Assembly (NCBI GenBank): GCA_037951165.1
Contig: JBBDHG010000169.1
Location: forward strand, 2,288,001-2,352,000
DNA from: Lophius americanus
Taxonomy: Eukaryota > Chordata > Actinopteri > Lophiiformes > Lophiidae
Length of the DNA stretch: 64,000 bases
Reading direction: 5' to 3'
Shown: piece by piece, positions 47,961-62,290 of the stretch
How positions within the stretch are numbered: position 1 is the first letter of the stretch
Layout: each line of letters begins with the position of its first letter
Position numbers and translations under genes: made by a program
The notes under the pieces: generated by a model
Told to the model about the DNA's origin: nothing
Databases searched by the model: none
The model's input: only the letters and a program-made list of their open reading frames with translations

Positions 47961-49439
47961 AGGAATCCGCTTGAATTTTTTCCTTAACCTACGGTACTGT
48001 TGTGCCTCGGCGGATGTTTTGTACTCTCTGATTTCTTGGCCCAACATCCACCCTTACGTAAAATATCATCAAATTCTGATCGCGGAAATCATCACGATGA
48101 GGCTCCATTTAAACCACATTATTATCGAGGAATCTAACTTAACAAGTTAAATCCCTAGATTCCAGCTCATCACTGAATATTCAGACGAGCGATGAAGAGC
48201 ACTCATCGAATCGGTTAACAGCGTCCGTGTCCTTTATACTATTATATAAGCCTTAATCTAAACAGTCTGAACTGCTACTTGAATTTCTTCATCAGTGCGT
48301 TTTAGCACCTTTTTGAGGTCATCTATTATTTCCAACCCCATTCAACTAGAAAAAAAAAAAAAACATTGTTGAGACTCCCTTTAAAAATCGGATTTATTCA
48401 TCAGTGATGGGCTTAAATGTGTGTCGTTCTTTTCAGGTGTGCCTTTAACCACATTATCCATTGTTCCGTCTCCATTTACAAGCTGAATTAATAGAATTAT
48501 TTAGCGCCGGTTTGGACTGACTGAGCGATGCGAGGCCTTGAGGACTAAATGAGCAAACAGAGCAGAATTCACGGCTTCTTATTACGCTGGAATATGACGC
48601 TATGAAAAGCCTCAGCCACCTCTCATTGGATTTAGTCGCCGAAAATAAATATTTATTGCACATCCACATGAATTTAAATGTCTCCGCCAGGCGTTTCTTT
48701 TTCTCCCCCGAACAAAATCTATAAATAATAATAAGTGCGGTATATCTGTACTTATGGGGTGTATTGATGCCTATATGTTCCAATGCATAGTAAGTATACA
48801 TGGTGTGTGTCCACACTGATGAGAAACAGCAGCAGTGTCACAGGCCAGCAGGGGAGGGTCGCCGCCTCATCTGATTAATGGCACGGCACCAACGGCCCAA
48901 CAAAGCCTCAGGACATCCCCATTATCATCGCCGTCATCGTAGATATATCCATCCGTCCGCCCGTCCATTCACAGGAACTCATTTACACTCTGAATTCTAA
49001 CATTTCCTTATCTGGGATACCTGTCGCTCTGTGGAAAGCGCTCAATGTCAAATTGCGCCTCACGAAAGGCTCATTTCTCTTCTTGTGGAGATAGCGCGGC
49101 GCGCACTCTTTGAATGAGAGCGAGCGTGGCGTTGGGAGATAAATCAGCCTGTTTTGTTTGTAATCAAGGTCACCAAAGACGGGACCATCAGTGTTTGAGG
49201 AGAGAGGAGGATATTTTTCAATTTCTCATTAGCTAACGGCGCCCATGCGTGCGTTTGCCCTAATAAAACACCTCCACGATTCATTCTGGTCTCCTGAACC
49301 ACTGTGGGTTTTTCTTTTCTTTTTTTTTTTTTTTAATATGTCTGTGTCTCTTAAAGGGATCAGATTGTCACTTATGGTTCTAGTCAGCCCAATATCATGA
49401 TAGCCAATTACTTAGCAGCACAGCGTTTGTGGCTCCTCC

Positions 49440-49830
49440 AATCCTGGAGTGATATTCCTCACCACACCCATGACCTCATCCGTACTTGCGAGCCACATTT
49501 CCCCCAATTTCCAATCACATTGCAAAACCCTGACTAAATTGTTCAGGAGCCTGTCCCATCACGTACCGCGGAGACGGGAATCGTACCGTTGGGTGAATTA
49601 CTATTCTGCAGGGGTTAAAAGACCGCCACTGTGGCCCGTCACACACCATTTTGCAATCCTGGCCCTGGGGGCCCCTGATCTCCTTCATTCTGCTGTCCTC
49701 GCCCTGCAGATTTTAGCAGATAGAAGGTGCCTAGAAGTTTATTAGGCGCTGGCAATTACCCATGTGGCCCTTTGGGGCCCATATTAAGTAGGTGCACTTT
49801 GACCCTTTCTTTAAACCCCTTCAACAAAGC
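49440..49830. other. Low-repeat stretch, possible conserved non-coding element
   Basis: About 390 bases without repeats, with runs such as ctaaattgttcaggagcctg and gaagtttattaggcgctggc. The sequence is of even composition and ends shortly before a Tc1-like relic. No domain was recognised in the 98-codon plus-strand open frame (49449-49745). Confidence 0.22.
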
Positions 49831-49971
49831 CTGAGTAATCCCCACCAGTGGGTACGAACAGCTGCTTTAATCACGCCGCAGACATGTAGTCACACTCAGG
49901 AAGAGAGATAAGGACCACCACAGCATATATTTGAGACATGATTGGAATCAAAAGTGTAACGTATCCCCATC

Positions 49972-50440
49972 AGCCATAACAGTACAACCACAGACAGGGG
50001 AAGTAAGAATAACTGTACAATAACACATAATAAATGATTATCTTGTTGCCATGGCAACGGTCATTTTCCCACCAACTGACATTTTTCGAGTTGAGGAGTT
50101 GCAAGAAGGATCTGACTAGACGACTGGGTCAGAGCATCTCCAGAACTGCAGGTCTTACTGGGTTTTTCCGCTCTGCAATGGTCCTTACCTTCCATAAGCG
50201 ATCAAAGTAAGGACAACTGTTGAACCGGCAAGAGGGTCATGGGAATCCAGGGGTCATTGATGTTCGTGGGAGCGAAGGATTGCCCGTGTTGCCTGGATCA
50301 GGCACTTAACAGTGACTGTGGCACCAATTGTTGGTTCTGATAGAACGGTATCAAAACATTGTGACATCACAGAGCTCATCAGGCCGCAAAAAGTGGACCT
50401 GGACAATATGAAGTAGGTTCTTATGTCACGGCTGACCTGC
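49972..50440 (+). mobile_element. Internally deleted Tc1-like transposon
   Basis: Left end agccataacagtacaaccac. Inside, gactagacgactgggtcaga, gcatctccagaactgcaggt, aaggacaactgttgaaccgg and gtgggagcgaaggattgccc match the N-terminal (DNA-binding) part of a Tc1-like transposase. The right end is a decayed ttatgtcacggctgacct. It is the same family as 22751-23188 and also lacks the catalytic half. Confidence 0.75.
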
Positions 50441-51599
50441 CTATAGGTGCTCTCGTATTAACGACTAGCCACCATGACAAACGATCTTTAGAACCTCTAG
50501 TTGTATCAGACAGTCGTGTCCGTGTGGTGGAAACCAGCAGAATGTGGATAGCAGGAGAGATGGTGGATTAGCTCACAGCCACAGGTTTGTGGTTCCGCTT
50601 CCTGTTAGCCTGCAAAATTAAGTACATACAAACTTTCAAATTAAAAGCTCTCCACTTTTTTTAGTGGACCAAAACCTTCATTTCTTAGCAAGAAGGTTAA
50701 ATGTGATATTAAACATACTTTAATCCAAGCTACAGACGTCTCCTTTTCAGGTTACACAACATAAAAAATCATAATTGATTCATAAATTCTAAAGCGGGGA
50801 CGTTGTTTTACGTCGTGGTAAATTATTTCAAGTTTTTAGGAGGTTCGACTTTAAATAGTTGTGTTATGTATTTCCATAAAACCAATTTCTCCTTTTCAAA
50901 ATACATGTGATTTAAAACTGGATGGCGACTGACGCGACTGAGGCGATCCATAATCATCTCAGGCCCCGGGTGTCAGCCAGTTCTGATTTGCACGCAGCTT
51001 TATTTTGAGAGTAGTTTCACGGAGCAAAGCCATAATGTAGAATTCTTGAAGGACAGTCATGAGGGCACGAGTATTGATCCGACTAAATAATATGAAGAAG
51101 ATTAAACTGTGAGAGATTCTATATATTTGGCTTTTGGTTATTTCAGTTAAGTTCATTTTTGGACCCGATGGGAGCGGCGGCTGAGTGAGCGAGACGTCTA
51201 CAGCTAAAAATCAGTGAATACCTCAAGTCTGGTAAGTTGGAGCTGGGTTGTTTTTGCGACTGAAATTCTACACAGCCACAACAACAACAACAACAACCAC
51301 ATCAGTCACACAAAACAACAAACAACTGCAGGTTCGGTTTACCATTCACATACACACACATATGCATTTAATGTGCCCAATATCACAGGTTCTTTGATTT
51401 GATCCCTTGATTCACCACATGTGCAGAGTCTCAGGACCCCGCTGTGCATCAGGACATCTTTTGAGCGTTTAATTGGACATAAAAAAAAACCTGGGGGGCA
51501 TGGCTGAGGCTGAATTTTAATTAAATGGCTTTATCTCCGTCATTAATGCTCCCTCAAGAATAAATATTCAGATGGCACAGAGAGAATGACGGATAGTCC

Positions 51600-51640
51600 C
51601 TCCGTCAGCGGAGCATAGGTAGGGAGGGAGGGAGGGGGGA
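51600..51640. repeat. (GGGA)n tract
   Basis: Four units of ggga/gggag followed by a short G run. Confidence 0.8.
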
Positions 51641-52190
51641 ATTGTGAGAATCGTCTTCAGGTTCAGGGGGGGCTTCAGCTGATCAGTCAGCCATCACTCA
51701 TCTCACGCTTTGTCCCGACATGAAGCAATCTGCTGTGGTGTGAACATGCTGTGGTGTGAACACGAGGAGATGAACATACAAGCATCTCCTCATTTCTCCA
51801 CACACGTCTCCGGCTCCACAAGGCAATATCTTTCCAGGACCTTGGACCTAAAAAGGGGGGCCCCATCAGACGCCATCTTCCATCAGCCACTCTCATTATC
51901 CAGAGCGGACCCCCTCCGATCCCTATCAACCATTACAGCCAGATGAAACGGCCCATACAGGATATTGGTGTGTGTTTCACAGCAGTGATAGTTAGGGGGG
52001 GGGGTCACGTTTGGAGACAGATGTCCGCGCTGCCTCTAAGTACCGACTGCCACCCCGCCCAATACAAACACAGACTGGCTGCACAGCAGCTGCAGCAGCA
52101 AATACGGAAAAACACCCCCTGTGTCCAAAATGACCAGCTCAGTCCAATATACAGACTGACTGCAGCTTTGAAGTCCCCTGTAGTGTTAAA

Positions 52191-52216
52191 GACACACACA
52201 CACACACACACACACT
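52191..52216. repeat. CA microsatellite
   Basis: About 12 CA units. Confidence 0.9.
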
Positions 52217-54249
52217 CACACCCCAATCATTTCCTTACCATCAACATGTTCTGACAGCTGACCAAATACGACCCACTTCGACCCAAAACGTGGTTCCAAG
52301 GCTGATTTCATTTTTTCCCCCAGCAGCGCTACATTTGGGTCTTGGTTCTTAGAGCATTTTACGGCCTTGAGCCAATGACTTAACGTGGTTTAGTTGTCTG
52401 GAAACGCTCGCACGGCCGGCCGGCAGCCGATCCGAGCCGGCGCTGGAGCTAAATGAATGGGAATCCCAGCGACATTTCAATTACTCCCTCCACGAGTCCA
52501 GTAAGGTCACCTTCCCGTTAATGCCCGCCCTACACCTCCAGCACACAATCACACGCGCACAACCTGTTCATCAGTGTCCGCGCCGTTCTACGCCCTCAAA
52601 TTTACTCCCTCCATTTTCTTTTGTTCCTCAGCCTGTCAGCTCACCTAGCCATAAAGGTCAGCTGAGTCCATTTAGCAGTCCCACCCAGCCGATCCCCCGC
52701 CACCCTCACAAACGCCCCCCTCCCCTGGCGCTGACGGTTAGAAAGCAGCTGGTGCTGAAGACGAGAGCATGAAAAATCTCCCTCTCAAGCTTAAAGCACA
52801 CAGGTTAAGGGGAAGGTTTAGGAAAATATACATTTTGGTGTGATTAGTGAGGCTTTAAACCAGTTTGGATCACTTTGATGAATTCATTCCAGAGAAAGAA
52901 AAACAGCAAAAACAATTAACGCTGACTAATTGTTCTCCGTGGCGGCCCTTTGACCCCATACGTCTCATTCTGAGACGCAACGTCCAGAGTAGCAAAAACG
53001 CGATTGACGCAGTTGACGAAGCGTCGCTCCGATAAGTGAGGGGAACATTTACATTTAAAAGGCACCAAGATGGAACTGTTCATAGGAGGCAGTTTTTACA
53101 ATGAGGAATCTCCCTCAATACAAATCACTTAGCGGCGAGCTCAGAGGTCAGACCTAGCACATCATGCTAACATTAGTGTCGTTGTTCAAGACATGGACGC
53201 TCGAGCGTTCAGACGGAAACTAAGGAAGGTCATGAGGGTCAAGAGTGAAGATCCACCTTGTTGCGTCATTGGTTTCTGAGCGAGATGTCCATCGTGTTGA
53301 TGTGCAACAGTAAGCGCTCTAGCTCTTGATGCTGACATTAGCTAGCATGCTATTGTTGACAGATATGAGAAATCAAGCCTCTTTCCGACTATTTCCTCAA
53401 CCGCAATCTTTGATTCCGTTGTTTTTCTCAACAGAATTTAAGTCAATCACAAAGGCAACGCTGTCAGTTTTTTAATTAACACGTTTTTGGGGTTTTCAGC
53501 ATTCAGTTTTTAACACTGTTGTTGGGTTCTGAAAAACAAACGTTGGAGAACGGGTCCCAGAGTGTAAGCTTTTGAAAACACCACTTTTGTGAAAACGGTG
53601 ACCTCGTGGCCCCTATTTTGATTTTATTGACGCAAACTGTGGCGTTTCCGCATCGCTACACTTCTTGATCATCTTCTTCTGTGGTTTTGATTTTCAATCT
53701 ATAAGCCTGGAATATATATTAAAGCCTTTTCACTTAACTGGCCGATCTGTGTACGAAGATCGTTTAAACCATGTTGTCGTCCAAACGCTGAACCTTTTTA
53801 AAACGTAAGGAAAAAGCTTTTCCATTTTTAGCTAAAACTTGAGTAGTAGGTAAAGGCCTTATATGAGTTTGATGAAACCTGATTTGAAAATAGTTTAGGA
53901 TTTAAAACTAGTGTAGCATCAGCCCAGTTTAATTCTACCCGATATATAAACCATCTCGGTCACTAAACGGCTTGTTACGGAACGGAACTGAATGTTCTGA
54001 CTGAGTGGAAAAACAAAGAAATGTTGACCTTCAAAGTTAATAATGTATTTATTCATTGTTTCATTTATCTACCAAATCCCATTTGAATGTAAATATCTTT
54101 AAATACGTCTCACGGTAAGTTTTGATGTATTGGATTCAAAGAGGACCGAGCTTTTGCCATAAGGACCCCCCAGCTCTGAGGTTCTGAGATGAGTCTCATC
54201 TTTAAATCATCAATCAATCATCATTTTATTTATCTATTTAAATACATGT

Positions 54250-54392
54250 ATTTATATTTATTCGTTCCCGTATCTTTCCATTGGTAGGATTCCTGCGATT
54301 TCTGCACTGAATGGTTTTGAAAAGCAATTTATAATCTTAATTTTTTAAAAGGTGCTGCATAAATAAAGATATTATCATTATTATTTGTGATT
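54250..54392 (+). mobile_element. Retroelement 3' tail with (ATT)n
   Basis: aaaggtgctgcataaataaa followed by gatattatcattattattt. This is the same kind of tail as at 5325-5410 but in the other orientation. Confidence 0.45.
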
Positions 54393-55081
54393 AATGAACC
54401 ACAAAGCATGTAATTAATTTGAGTATTTCTTATCACTTAATAGCAGAAATTCACCACTTGGCTATGATACCACTAAAATAGAATCCCCTAGTCACGGTGA
54501 TGCATTATGGGAAGATTGTACGTCCGCTGAAGGTAAAGATTAAACTCTCCTTACAGCATAATCAGCAGACGCATGGGAGAAAAATTACATTACAGTTAAC
54601 ATCCAATTCATCCTTCATCCACTGATATAGTATATGACGGCTAAATAATTAATTATCGCCGCCATAACATGTAAAATATTGACCAAAACTGGGTTAAGTG
54701 ATAAAATACGGGAAACCACCATCACCCACACGGCCCCAATGCAGCTGAGGGGAAAAAAATAGATGAGGTTATCTGTCAAGGTGTGATGTTTCATGGCTTT
54801 TTAAGCGTTCATAAATGCCCAGGCCTGGCCCCTACGCAGTGTCTGGTCACACTCAGACGTGTTGAAAGGGGGTTAAGGGTTGATGAGAAGCAGGCAGGGG
54901 TGGGGTGGGGGTCTAATATTTGACAGTGGTGCAGTCTGCAGACAATATGACAGTGGGCCCCACATGCAGCAGTGGGAAAGCACAGGAGGCACTCATTATC
55001 AGCCACACGGAGACAGGGAGGGGCTCGAGGGGAGGGGCTGTTCAGCGTGGTGGTGTGAATGCTTCCTTGTGTGTGTGTGGC

Positions 55082-55082
55082 A

Positions 55083-55129
<47 letters not shown>

Positions 55130-55133
55130 GCGC
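55082..55133. repeat. TG microsatellite
   Basis: A (TG)n run of about 20 units with cacacg before it and CG interruptions after. Confidence 0.93.
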
Positions 55134-57179
55134 CAGTGTTAATGAAGCACATGGCCCACGAGGAAGAGAGGTTGAGGATGACTGGGCCGACCTGTGGGCA
55201 CCCTGTTAGCGCAGAGCTGCAGTCATGTGACAGTAATACAACATTCTTAAGCTGCTTCATGCTTTATAAGGCAGAGCGAGCATAAAAATACGAATCCTTT
55301 AAAAACTACTAGGGGGTCCAACAGATCTGTGAGCTGCATATGATACAAACACAGATGCCCCGTCGCCGCCTCCAGCCACGAAGAAAAAGGACTGATGGAT
55401 TCTTCTTTAGTACTTTTTAGGTCTGGGGGGGCTTTTGACATCTGGACTTTTCTAATGTAACACCAAAGAGAACGAGCCATCAGTCACGCAGTTGTCATGT
55501 GAAATGTGAAATTTATAGTTTCCATTCAGAGCATGCTAGTTGCTCTGTGGCGGCCTCCTCTAACGTGTGCGATGCAGCTAAGGCGATACCATATGGGGAC
55601 TATAAGAAGTGGGATTAGTCTGTTCCTTCAAGTAGCCTGCAGATGGTTGAGAGTGGAGAAATAACTCAAAGTTAACAGGAAGAAGAAGAAAAAAGACAGG
55701 GCGAAGCTAGCTATGCCATTTCCACTGGAAACTCCTGCTAGCCGTGCTAACCACTGTGGGCCTAATGCATTCTTATACTATGAGGGCATATAATGAACCA
55801 TCTGTGAGGAGGTAGTAACAGAACTGAATTGGACATCCTGTGTAAACGTGAACCCAAACGGCAGGATGAGGTATAACATTTTGGCAGCGCTGGACACCCG
55901 GAAGATCTGAATAGAAGAAATATCAGCTAAAAAATTGTCTTCAAGATGAGGAGACAGCGCCGGGGTCCAGGAGCTCGTCATCCTCCGAAGAGGACGGGAT
56001 CAGACACAGATTTAATAGGGAAGGTAAATGTTTGGCATGGATTCCACTGTATACACAGAGCTGCTCGCTGCATGTGTAAGATGGGAAACATGTGTCTGCC
56101 ACTGTGTCATACATTCCACCTCTTGTGCTCACAGAATCTAAGCTCACTGCTCAGAAATGTACACCTGATTGGCGTCGGACTGCCGTTGTGTTGTTTAGTG
56201 TAACCAAACAAAGATGCTGTGGAGAGGTTTTCTTCATTCCTGCAGCTCCATCCGTGTAAAAGGGGCTACAGTCTGTCCAAGGTGGGACCTTTGCACCGTT
56301 TCACACCTGAGAGCCCATTAAAGGGCTTCTGCTTAGCTTTTACTGCTTTTCACTGCTCAAAATGCTAGATTTAGATAAAACACCGGTTTAATGTCGAAAC
56401 CAAAGGTTATGTTGTATGCATATCATTCCAGCTAGTGGACATAGGAGGTATTTTGCAGCCAATATCACATTTCTGCCACATTTTTGGGACACTGGCTATG
56501 AGACTGTGTCAAAAGGAGAGTCCTCCTGGTGCTATCCAATAAAACCTGTGCAGAATAATACATTTATTGATGTTACTGTAATATAATGATGTTATAGCTT
56601 TTTAAATAAAAAAAAAGAATCGGGAGAGGATAGAGATATTGGTATTTTTTGTCTTAAATCACAGATTACTCGTAAATGCTGACAAGTTCAATGTTACTGA
56701 CACTTAAAATAAATAATTTCAGTTCTTACCTGGCCATAGAAGAACCAAAGTTTCATAAATACACCTGATAGCTTGGAGCTATATAGTTTATTTTTGGTAT
56801 GAAATTAAAGCGAGGCTTAACTTAAGGTAACCTTTAGGGTAGAAGAGTTAGAGGACGCATTAGTGCCGAACTTTCTTGCAAAATTTACATTTTATCCTTA
56901 ACAATCTGCCATTGGATCCAGAATTTCGGGGGATGCTAATCCCAATATTTTCTGAAATAGAAAACATGTTGTCACTTTTGCTTAAAGGTTTCTTGCAAAC
57001 AGTTAAAAGTGGCGTTCAGGTTCATGCAGTTCATCCTGGCGGTTCGGTCATAGACAAAGATGTTGTTAAAGACATACTGCTGCAGGAACTAAGGCAGTGA
57101 TTGACGAGGAGTACATGATTCTTAAAGCGAAGAACCTCACAATGTATTTAATACGTACATGTGTGAGCGTACGGGGAGC

Positions 57180-57770
57180 TATTAAAGACCTTGGCTAACC
57201 TCCTTGGCATTCCTCCTACTGAGTCTTCAACCCCCCTCCCTTCATTCCTCCATCACGCATGTAAACTCTCCAACAGAGCAGAACAGGCCCGAGGCATGCC
57301 AGGCACATTTGATTGAAATAGCCATATTTAAAACCGAGGGGCGGGGGGGGGCTGTATTAAAACACAACTTGGCAGCAGAAGTCTCTCTTATTAAATCCCC
57401 AAACCCTATCAACCACCCTCATCTCACCCGGCACCGGCGCTGCAGGATGAAGCCCCCCGTAAACCCTAAAATGTTTGTACATCCATGCACAGGCTAACTG
57501 ACTTCTCCTCATTTGCGTGCAAATCCCTCCATCTCCATGGCGCTCACCCGCGTACGCCTCAGCAGCACATTCCCATCCCATCTCTTAGCCGGCGCCGCTG
57601 CTTCTCCGGCTGCGCTCGCACTCCCATCAGCCTTGAGGTTAATCCACCAAAAACCTCTCCTGACATACCGAGTTGGCCTCGTGTGATTTTTCTGCCAATT
57701 TCTCATCTATGTGTTTCATCTCTGCAATTTGGGATTGGGTCCACACATGACCCCCGCCGCCCCCCTGATA
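57180..57770. other. Low-repeat stretch, possible conserved non-coding element
   Basis: About 590 bases without repeats apart from one short G run. Open frames on both strands (57204-57497 plus, 57509-57706 minus) have no recognisable domain. Confidence 0.2.
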
Positions 57771-60519
57771 GCTTCCGGACCAAGCTCAGCAGAGTATGGA
57801 CTCTAAATCTCTAGGAATTAAAGTGACAATGTGCCTCCCCAGCACTGGGATTTTTCTTCCTAGCAAGTAAAAAAAAAAAAGTACCAAATATGGCAAACTG
57901 AAGGAAAGGGATATATTCTTCCGGCACAGAACCAACCATCCACCCTGCTTTAGTGTCCTTGGGCAAGACAGTGATTTGTTACCTGCTTTAGGATGTTGTC
58001 GCGTAGCTGACCCTGACTCCTTGCACCGAGAAGCCAGAAAAAACAATTTAGAGGCGTGGATCAATAATATCACATTATCAAATAGCTGTGTTTAAGATTT
58101 ATTTCTCCCCTCTCCTTATCCTCTTTCTGGGAATTGTTGATAAAGCGGGAAGGCTGGTGACCTCTGAGGAGGGAAGAAATGTTAAATGGAGTACAGTCGC
58201 TGTGACGGATTGTTTCCCGTCAAGTCCTGCTTAAATCTATCAACCTAATGAAGCTGTGTGTTTATTGACCCATCCCTTTAAGAGTAGAGGGTATGAGTCC
58301 AGAAATGTGCCTGTTTGATGAAAAGTATTGAAGGTTCCTTGAGATTTATGTCACCTATTTATACAAACACGTGTTAGGAATTCATGGGTCTCCTCTTAAT
58401 CTGAAAGTCTTAACCTACTCTGCTCATTGGCTATTTTCCGTTAGGCCTGATATACATTACATACACAAAATAAAACAGCTCCACTTCTATTAGGTGTGTT
58501 TGCATAGCTTTGGTGTCTTTGGACAGGTACGACCTACAATAATGTAATTTTCTACGTCGAGAGCTTTGTGACAGTTACTGTTTTATGTGAGTTTTCTGCG
58601 ACTAAAAAATACCTATATTTCAATCCATGCCTGATTTATTTCTATACAAAAAAAAGGCTATAACATCATTATATTAAAAGAAAACCAGGGTATTAATGAA
58701 TTTACTCACAAACTCTTTGATTCGAAAGATATACCATAAAGTCCATGTTATTCCACACCGTTCTTGTGTAAAAAAAAAAGAAAATAAAGCTAGGGCTACT
58801 CTCTATTTGGCACTGTTGGATAGCTAATGGATACAAAATGTGCCATAAACTGGGATATTGACCCCTGAGGGGGATTTAGCCTGCAAAATGCCACCAATGT
58901 CCACTAGCAGGAGCTGTAACTGAATACTACAATTCACGGCTGTGACTAAAATCAGTGTTCTTATTAAAAAATCTAGCATTGTGCACAGCAGAACTAGACG
59001 CAAGCCCAATTATGGACAAGGTGTGATGAACAGGTTTGTTGTGTGAACGATTATAATTTTTTTATAAAAACGCTTTTCCCCTGTTTCACCGGTGCCGGGT
59101 TTTAATGCGTTGCTACCGCCAGATGATGGTAATGCAGCTACAGGCTGTTAACAGGAGAAGAAGAAGAATGCACTATTAGCACCGGTAAATAGGTACGACG
59201 CTGCGGCAACAGCAGAAACACGACGCAGTCAACAAAAGCCAACAGTTGTGTGTGGAGACCAGGAATACAGTGATATGAAGGGCACTCATCTGTTTTTTGA
59301 GAGAAAAGCCCCCACCAGCAGGAGTTCCACCCGTAGAATCCATCCAACAAAGTAAGGTTGAGGTTAGACGTGCAGAACAAACATCCGCCTTCATCTCAAA
59401 GACGACGGCTCAGAACATGCTTCCCATCACCATAGAAGAATACGAGGTTTTATAACTTTGAGGGATTTTGACGAGCCCGAGTTTTCAGCGCCATCCATAA
59501 AAACTCAGTAAAAACTAAAAATTCAGACTCCTGAAACTGTACGATGATGACGAAGGGGAGCTGAAACCTTGTTTAGCAAAGTTACATCTAATCACAGTCT
59601 CAAGGACAGACAACGGTTGAACTGTATTTGAAACTAACCTGTGATTAATAGTAATATTCAAACTGTCCCGTCGAGCAGTACTTTAGATTTGATGCGCCCA
59701 TCCTTATGATGCACCCATTAATGCTATCTTTGTCATGTCTGTAAACATTCTATGCGTCCAGCTTGAATTATGGCTTCACTGCCAATTTAAAATGGTGCAG
59801 CTCCATTTCATCCGTATCAAGCTTTCAGAAATTGAAGAAATCGAAGCTTCCTGTTAAGATGGAGCTATTCGTCCGTATCCGTCTTTAGCACTGAGCGTAA
59901 GTGAGTCTTCGGGGAGTGTGCAGGGATGCGTTCTTAAAGCGCCGCAACTTATGAGAACCAAACGTATGCATCTTAAAGACAGATGACGTGAAAGGTGTCG
60001 AAAAACACCAACCAATTAAATTCAAATTATCGAAGCTATATATTAAACATAATAATTAATTATCAATACATAAATATGCTTGAGAGGCTCTCTTCCCTCA
60101 CAAAGCTGAATAAATAATCAGATGAAGCCGTTCATGGGTGATTGATGGGTTTGCTTGTGGCCTTTTGACAGAGAAAGATCTGTCAGCAAACACGCAGACG
60201 TTTTGGAATGGATAACAAATGACCGTGTTTGCTTTAGTTGGAAATGTGCCGTTCCTTTAGAAAAGGAAGGAAAGAGGAGATGAAGCAGCATTTTGCGGGG
60301 AAATGTTTGGCAAAAACAATGAAGTGAGAGATTCAGCAGGGGAAAAAAAAAACTGGACTGCATGTTTAGAAGATGGAGGAGGAGAAGGAGGAAGAGGAGG
60401 GGGTTTATGAGAATGCACATCCATGTGCGCACTTAGCTTGATTGAGTCTAGCGATATGTCCATTGGTATGTAATATCGAAAATAAGCAGCGTGCATTTGC
60501 AAAAAGAATATACATCAGT

Positions 60520-60860
60520 GACCCAGAACATTATAACCACTAATTGAAGAAGACAGAATTAACATTGATTATCTCGTTACAAAGGCAGACGTCACTGGAA
60601 GAGATCGATGATTCAGCTAGTTTGTCCTGTTGATGTGTTGGAAGCAGGAAAAGGGCGCGATGAGTGAATATAACAATGGACAAAATGTGATGGCTAGAAG
60701 ACAAAGTCAAGATGTCTCCAGAACTGCGGGTATTTTTTGCGAGCTCCTGGTCCGCAATGGTTACCAAAGTGGTCTAAGAAAGGACAAGTGGGGAACCGGA
60801 GACCGGGCCATGGGCGCTTAAGGCTCAGGGATGTACGTGGGGGTTGGAGGTTGGCAGGGT
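60520..60860 (+). mobile_element. Tc1-like transposon 5' part with decayed transposase start
   Basis: The left end cagaacattataaccactaa is followed by ttaacattgattatctcgtt and a frame at 60630-60821 reading KQEKGAMSEYNNGQNVMARR. That stretch resembles the helix-turn-helix start of Tc1-like transposases (GQ.VMARR, then SRTAG). About 63 residues remain; the catalytic domain and right terminus are absent. Confidence 0.72.
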
Positions 60861-61069
60861 CTCTGCAGGTTTACGCTAAATTTAAGACAATTTAACACTA
60901 TTATAAATTAAATTCAAGACACATTTAACATTCATACAAGCAAATATGTTTTCTGCATATGAGGCAATTCTGGAATATCAGCTACCTATGAATTAAAAAA
61001 GCTCATTTTGAAGTTCAACAGGAGGATTTAAATGAGCATAGTAGATAGTAATACGTCTTCAAAATGTCA

Positions 61070-61760
61070 TGCCTCGGTCCGGCCTCTTCGCTGAATTACC
61101 TCGGTTACTACCTCCGCAGCCGCCACAAAGGCATTACAACACAGACCCCCAATAAACCATTACTGCTTCTATACAGTACAGTGGGCATTGGGAATAAAGG
61201 TGCACCAGTCCCAAATTGACCGGAGCTTGTAAACAGGGCTTATGACAAAACTGCTGCCTCATTGTGTCCACCCTCCACTAATAACACCCACCCCCGAACC
61301 TTAAGGGTCTCCTACAACAATACCGTTACAGAGGTGGTTGGGCTCCTGTGTGTGTGGTCAGCTAATAAAGCAATTGTCTGGCCCTGAAAAGAGGATTACT
61401 TTAATCTAGTAATGGCCGATGTCGTGCGACCTATAGCAGCCGGGTAAGAGGGTCAATGAGAATTGCTGAGAAGCCCATTGTAAAGGAACTGAAGCCACCC
61501 CCCCTCCAGCCCACCAGCCCTCAACCTGCCTGTCCCAAACTGCCCTCAGCTAACCCTGCAGCCCAATCAGGGCTACTGTAGTTCAGCCATCTGGAAAACC
61601 AAAAACAGTCTTTAACCCAACCTCCAGAGGAAGAAGGTGAGACCAGGCGCCGTGAGACAATGGGTGACCCCCTCCTCTCACACACAGCTTATTAATTATT
61701 GACCACAGCGGTTGGGATGGTGGGCAATGAGCACCTTGAAGAATTTCACTCCAACAATAA
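61070..61760. other. Low-repeat stretch, possible conserved non-coding element
   Basis: Nearly 700 bases with even composition and no recognised repeat, including gtgggcattgggaataaagg and tctagtaatggccgatgtcg. It resembles vertebrate conserved non-coding DNA in texture only. Confidence 0.22.
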
Positions 61761-61944
61761 GACAATTCAAGGGACATGTTAACGGGGCGACTCGGCTTGT
61801 GTGCAGACCTACTAAATCACTGAATCGCTCTCAGCACTCACTTCAGTGGGACCACAGGGGCGTTAAAAGATATGTCGCGATGGATTGTATAGTCAGGTTT
61901 TAAGAATGCCCATTTAGTAGCGGGGAAGACGGGTCTCTGGTGGA

Positions 61945-62290
61945 GAAGGTCATCCGTGCTTTCATCTCTTTTCTGTGGCTATTGTAACTCCCTGTATTCG
62001 GGGCTGAGCAATAAAGCTGAGGCTTTCAACTGATTCAAAATGCAGAAAGTCAACAGCATCTCACCACTAGTTACCAGTTTTACCAATTACTTTTGAAGTA
62101 TTTCTTGGTTTAGCTACATTGTTGAACTTGTGATCCCCCATGAGCCAAAGCGAGGATTCAGATCCTGAAGATCTGACGCTTGCAGAGTTGGTGACATCTT
62201 TAAAATAACTTCTAAAAAAATATCCTTGGGAGGCGGGAAATAAAGGCCTTTCATTGATTCTAGCTACTGATTGGAAGACCAATTATATCT
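61945..62290 (+). mobile_element. L2-type LINE C-terminal coding relic
   Basis: gtcatccgtgctttcatctc and tattgtaactccctgtattc, then ttcaactgattcaaaatgca, correspond to VIRAFIS..., (D)YCNSLYSGL and LIQNA of the L2-type polymerase end. Further on, catgagccaaagcgaggatt (HEPKRG) and tatccttgggaggcgggaaa (YPWEAGN) match the C-terminus. Stops and frameshifts are frequent. Confidence 0.7.

Noticed and set aside
60630..60821. Functional small gene on the plus strand
   Set aside because: It is a truncated, decayed start of a Tc1-like transposase without the catalytic domain.
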